Under the pieces are notes generated by a model that had not been told where the DNA came from, ran no database searches, and saw only the letters and a program-made list of their open reading frames with translations. Of a stretch of 42,991 nt of DNA, positions 40,910 through 42,991 are shown piece after piece. Source of the DNA: Myxococcus sp. (lineage in GTDB: Bacteria; Myxococcota; Myxococcia; Myxococcales; Myxococcaceae). How positions within the stretch are numbered: position 1 is the stretch's first letter; each line of letters opens with the position of its first letter. The stretch lies in assembly GCA_014879945.1 (NCBI GenBank), contig JACSRE010000097.1:1-42991 (forward strand), read 5' to 3'. Made by a program: the position numbers and the translations under genes.

Positions 40910-41587
40910 TCAGCGCCGCTGCGCGAACAGCCAGTCGTAGAGCTCCCGCCTGGCGAACGCCTGCTGCCACGCGTCGTGTCCGACGCCGGGGAGCTCGGTG
41001 TACCGGGCCACCCCGCCGAGGCGCTGCATCATCGCGAACATCGCGCGGGTGTTGGCGTTCGACACCAGCTCGTCGTGCTCGCCGTGGAACGCCCAGAGGG
41101 GAAACGAGAGCAGGTCGCCCGCGGCCTCGACGTCGAGGTCGCCCGAGATGGGCACGGCGGCGGTGAAGAGGTCTCGATGGTGGCTGATGAGGTCCCACAG
41201 GCCGATGGCGCCCATCGAGAAGCCCACCAGGTACACGCGCCGTGGGTCCACGGAGCGCCGGCTACACAGCTCCCGCACCATCGCCACCACCGCCCGCTGC
41301 GTGCGCGAGCTGCCGCCGTACCAACTGCCGCCGAAGGTGTCGTCCCGGTCGCACTGCGGCGCCACCACGATGCAGGGGTGCGCCTGCCGCAGCCAGGGCG
41401 CCTCGAAGGCGCGCACGCCGTTCTTCAGCTGCGCGGCGTTGTCGGTGCCGCGCTCCCCGCTGCCGTGGAGGTACACCACCAGCGGGTACCGGGTGCGGTG
41501 CGGCTCGTAGGGCTCCGGCAACAACACCCGCGCGGGCAGGCCCTGCAGCACGTCGGGCAACCACTCGCCGATGCGGTCGTCAGCCAT
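40910..41587 (-). CDS. Alpha/beta hydrolase, esterase/peptidase type
   Basis: 225 residues, no signal peptide visible. The fold markers are VVYLHGSGERGTDN (oxyanion strand) and the nucleophile elbow GFSMGAIGLWDL (Ser about 125). The acid Asp is probably in HGEHDELV and the His in GVGHDAW near residue 205, so the Ser-Asp-His triad is complete. Overall it resembles the PHB depolymerase/predicted peptidase group (COG4099-like) that cleaves esters or amides of small or polymeric substrates. It is cytoplasmic as encoded. It is on the same strand as, and 224 bases upstream of, the STAS-like gene, and divergent from sohB. Substrate unknown. Confidence 0.75.
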   Translation of the reverse strand: MADDRIGEWLPDVLQGLPARVLLPEPYEPHRTRYPLVVYLHGSGERGTDNAAQLKNGVRAFEAPWLRQAHPCIVVAPQCDRDDTFGGSWYGGSSRTQRAVVAMVRELCSRRSVDPRRVYLVGFSMGAIGLWDLISHHRDLFTAAVPISGDLDVEAAGDLLSFPLWAFHGEHDELVSNANTRAMFAMMQRLGGVARYTELPGVGHDAWQQAFARRELYDWLFAQRR

Positions 41588-41676
41588 GGCGCTTGAAATA
41601 GCGCAGCCGGCGCGCCCCCGCCTGAAACAACGGGCCGCGATGGCGTCAGCGCCGTCGGCGCGATAGCCGTCACGCC

Positions 41677-42711
41677 ATGGACCTCGTGAACGACCTGCTC
41701 GCCTTCACCGCCCGCAGCTTCGTCGTCTTCCTCACCGTCTTCGCCTCGACCGCCGCGGTGGTGATGCTGATTCGGCGGGCGCGCGGCTTCTCGGCCAGGC
41801 CCACCGGCTGGCTCGAGGTGAAGCACCTCAACCAGCGCTTCGACGACCTCCGCGACGGGCTCCAGTTCGGCATGGTGAAGGGCCGGGCCGCCTTCAAGGC
41901 GCTGCGCAAGCAGGCGAAGGCGCTCGCCAAGGCCGCCGAGAGCAGCGTCACCACCCGGCCCACCGTCTACGTGCTCGACTTCGACGGCGACCTGCTGGCC
42001 ACCGCGACCGCGGGGCTGCGCGAAGAGGTGACGGCCATCGTCGGCGCCGCCAAGCCAGACGACGAGGTGGTGCTCCGCCTCGAGAGCGGCGGCGGCGGCG
42101 TGCCGCACTACGGCCTGGCGGCGGCGCAGCTGGCGCGCCTCAAAGACAAGAAGGTGAAGGTGACCGTGTGCATCGACCGCGTGGCCGCGAGCGGCGGCTA
42201 CATGATGGCGTGCGTGGCCGACCAGGTGGTGGCGGCGCCCTTCAGCATCATCGGCTCCATCGGCGTGGTGGCGCAGGTGCCCAACGTGCACCGGCTGCTC
42301 AAGCGCCTCGACGTCGACGTGCAGGAGATGACGGCGGGCGAGTTCAAGCGCACCGTCACCCTCTTCGGCGAGGTGACCGAGAAGGGGAAGGCGAAGCTCC
42401 AGGAGCAGCTCGAAGAGACCCACGCGCTCTTCAAGGCCTTCGTGAAGGAGCACCGCGCCTCGCTCGACATCGACAAGGTGGCGACGGGTGAGTACTGGCT
42501 GGGCACGCGCGCGAAGGAGCTGGGCCTGGTCGACGCGCTGCACACCAGCGACGACTACCTGCTGCGCCGCTCCCAGGACGCGAACATCTACCGCGTGCAG
42601 TTCCACCCGGTGAACGCCTGGCGCGAGCGGCTGATGGGGGCCGCGACCGAGCTGTCGGAGCGCGTGGTGCTGCGGCTCGCCAGCCGCGCGCAGCAGCTGA
42701 GGCTCCAGTGA
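41677..42711 (+). CDS. sohB: SohB-type inner-membrane serine protease (S49)
   Basis: 344 residues, close to E. coli SohB in length. An N-terminal helix (about 12-32) anchors it to the inner membrane. The N-terminal region with VKHLNQRFDDLRD and VYVLDFDGDL is typical of SohB. The S49 core has CIDRVAASGGYMMACVADQ with the nucleophile Ser172, and IGVVAQVPNVHRLLKRL. EMTAGEFKRTVT supplies the general-base Lys224, so the Ser-Lys dyad is intact. The family degrades signal peptides or misfolded envelope proteins on the periplasmic face. It stands alone, divergent from the hydrolase gene and convergent with the pilin gene. Confidence 0.88.
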   Translation: MDLVNDLLAFTARSFVVFLTVFASTAAVVMLIRRARGFSARPTGWLEVKHLNQRFDDLRDGLQFGMVKGRAAFKALRKQAKALAKAAESSVTTRPTVYVLDFDGDLLATATAGLREEVTAIVGAAKPDDEVVLRLESGGGGVPHYGLAAAQLARLKDKKVKVTVCIDRVAASGGYMMACVADQVVAAPFSIIGSIGVVAQVPNVHRLLKRLDVDVQEMTAGEFKRTVTLFGEVTEKGKAKLQEQLEETHALFKAFVKEHRASLDIDKVATGEYWLGTRAKELGLVDALHTSDDYLLRRSQDANIYRVQFHPVNAWRERLMGAATELSERVVLRLASRAQQLRLQ

Positions 42712-42723
42712 CGCACAAACACT

Positions 42724-42755
42724 TCGGGGCCCACCGCGTTGACGATGGACCCCGA
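42724..42755. terminator. Possible bidirectional hairpin between convergent genes
   Basis: TCGGGGCCC and GGACCCCGA form a 9-base stem with one mismatch and a 14-base loop, centred between the sohB stop (42711) and the pilin stop (42782). No T-tract on either side, so it is a weak candidate. Confidence 0.35.
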
Positions 42756-42781
42756 GGCAGCTGCTTCAGCTCGAGCGCGAC

Positions 42782-42991
42782 TTAGTAGTTCGCGTTGTTC
42801 TTCTCGCCGAAGGTCGACAGCGTCTTCTTGGTGTCGACGCCCGCCGCCTTGAACGTCTTGGTGGCCGGGGTCACCGACTCTTCACCGGCCAGCGCGTCAG
42901 CCGAGGCGCCGAACAGCTTGCGAATGTTGTCGCCGAAGAGGGTGATGACGCCGATGGCGGCGATGGCGATGAGCGCCACGATGATGATGTA
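42782..42991 (-). CDS. Flp-type (type IVb) pilin, N-terminus beyond window
   Basis: The minus-strand frame is open to the window end and reads YIIIVALIAIAAIGVITLFG then DNIRKLFGASADAL. The 69 visible residues match the hydrophobic N-terminal helix and following DNI segment of Flp/Tad pilins, whose prepilin cleavage site (G-x4-E) would lie just outside the window. The C-terminal 30 residues are polar and variable, as usual for these small pilins. It should be processed by a prepilin peptidase and assembled by a Tad system encoded elsewhere or beyond the edge. Confidence 0.7.
   Translation of the reverse strand, partial: YIIIVALIAIAAIGVITLFGDNIRKLFGASADALAGEESVTPATKTFKAAGVDTKKTLSTFGEKNNANY

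Noticed and set aside
40686-41198. N-terminal extension of the STAS-like gene giving 323 residues
   Set aside because: The extension is Arg/Ala/Pro-rich, overlaps the hydrolase gene and has no protein character. The ATG at 40685 fits the folded part.

Overview
The window is very GC-rich (roughly 70%, estimated by eye) with dense coding on both strands. It is full of hallmarks of Myxococcota: many lipoproteins and cysteine-rich secreted proteins, a delta-60 repeat lipoprotein, Dickkopf-like cysteine repeats, a DUF2378/HNOB-like protein, orphan histidine kinases, an NtrC-type regulator, a PilZ protein and a sigma factor next to a Ser/Thr kinase. I read it as a chromosome segment of a myxobacterium or close relative; the species cannot be told from sequence alone. 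No rRNA, tRNA, CRISPR array, insertion sequence or phage gene was recognised. No gap longer than about 300 bases lacks a gene. The largest gaps (13045-13272, 21316-21594, 40000-40226, 40686-40909) hold only the repeat and promoter elements listed below or nothing I can name.

Layout. 1-11.5 kb is envelope and secreted material: a partial RDD-like membrane protein, small zinc-ribbon membrane proteins, an outer-membrane beta-barrel candidate paired with a delta-60 lipoprotein, further lipoproteins, a eukaryote-like GT22 mannosyltransferase, and an 839-residue exported protein with a zinc phospholipase C-like motif and an Ig-like domain. 11.7-21.3 kb is signalling: a Fic protein whose start codon is the last ATG of an (AATG)8 microsatellite, two histidine kinases, a PilZ protein, an NtrC-family regulator, a DUF2378-like protein and an MPPED-type metallophosphoesterase. 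21.6-28.1 kb holds small conserved proteins, a DUF2878 membrane protein, a tryptophan-rich lipoprotein, a YebC-family protein, a DUF962/Mpo1-like protein and a large lipoprotein. At 28.2-29.6 kb a Ser/Thr kinase with an N-terminal anti-sigma zinc finger runs head-on into a sigma factor gene. Both are cut at the same point, an apparent rearrangement or misassembly.

The centrepiece is a four-gene minus-strand operon at 29.7-40.0 kb: fatty acyl-AMP ligase (FAAL), free-standing acyl carrier protein, a 2347-residue megasynthase KS-AT-ACP-KR-DH-AOS, and a cyclopropane-synthase-like methyltransferase. The domain order resembles PUFA synthases. The terminal domain is a PLP-dependent alpha-oxoamine synthase of the serine palmitoyltransferase family, and there is no thioesterase. 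The coherent reading is that FAAL loads a fatty acid on the ACP, the megasynthase adds one (or more) malonyl units and processes them to an enoyl thioester, and the AOS releases the chain by decarboxylative condensation with an amino acid. This would give a long-chain amino-ketone resembling a sphingoid base, perhaps with the Delta4 double bond already in place. The methyltransferase would then tailor it. A sigma70-like promoter with a perfect 16-base palindrome in its spacer lies just upstream of the FAAL gene, and a hairpin lies just past the methyltransferase. Products and regulation are inference.

40.2-43.0 kb holds a STAS-like protein, an alpha/beta hydrolase, the SohB inner-membrane protease and the 3' part of a Flp-type pilin gene that runs off the window.
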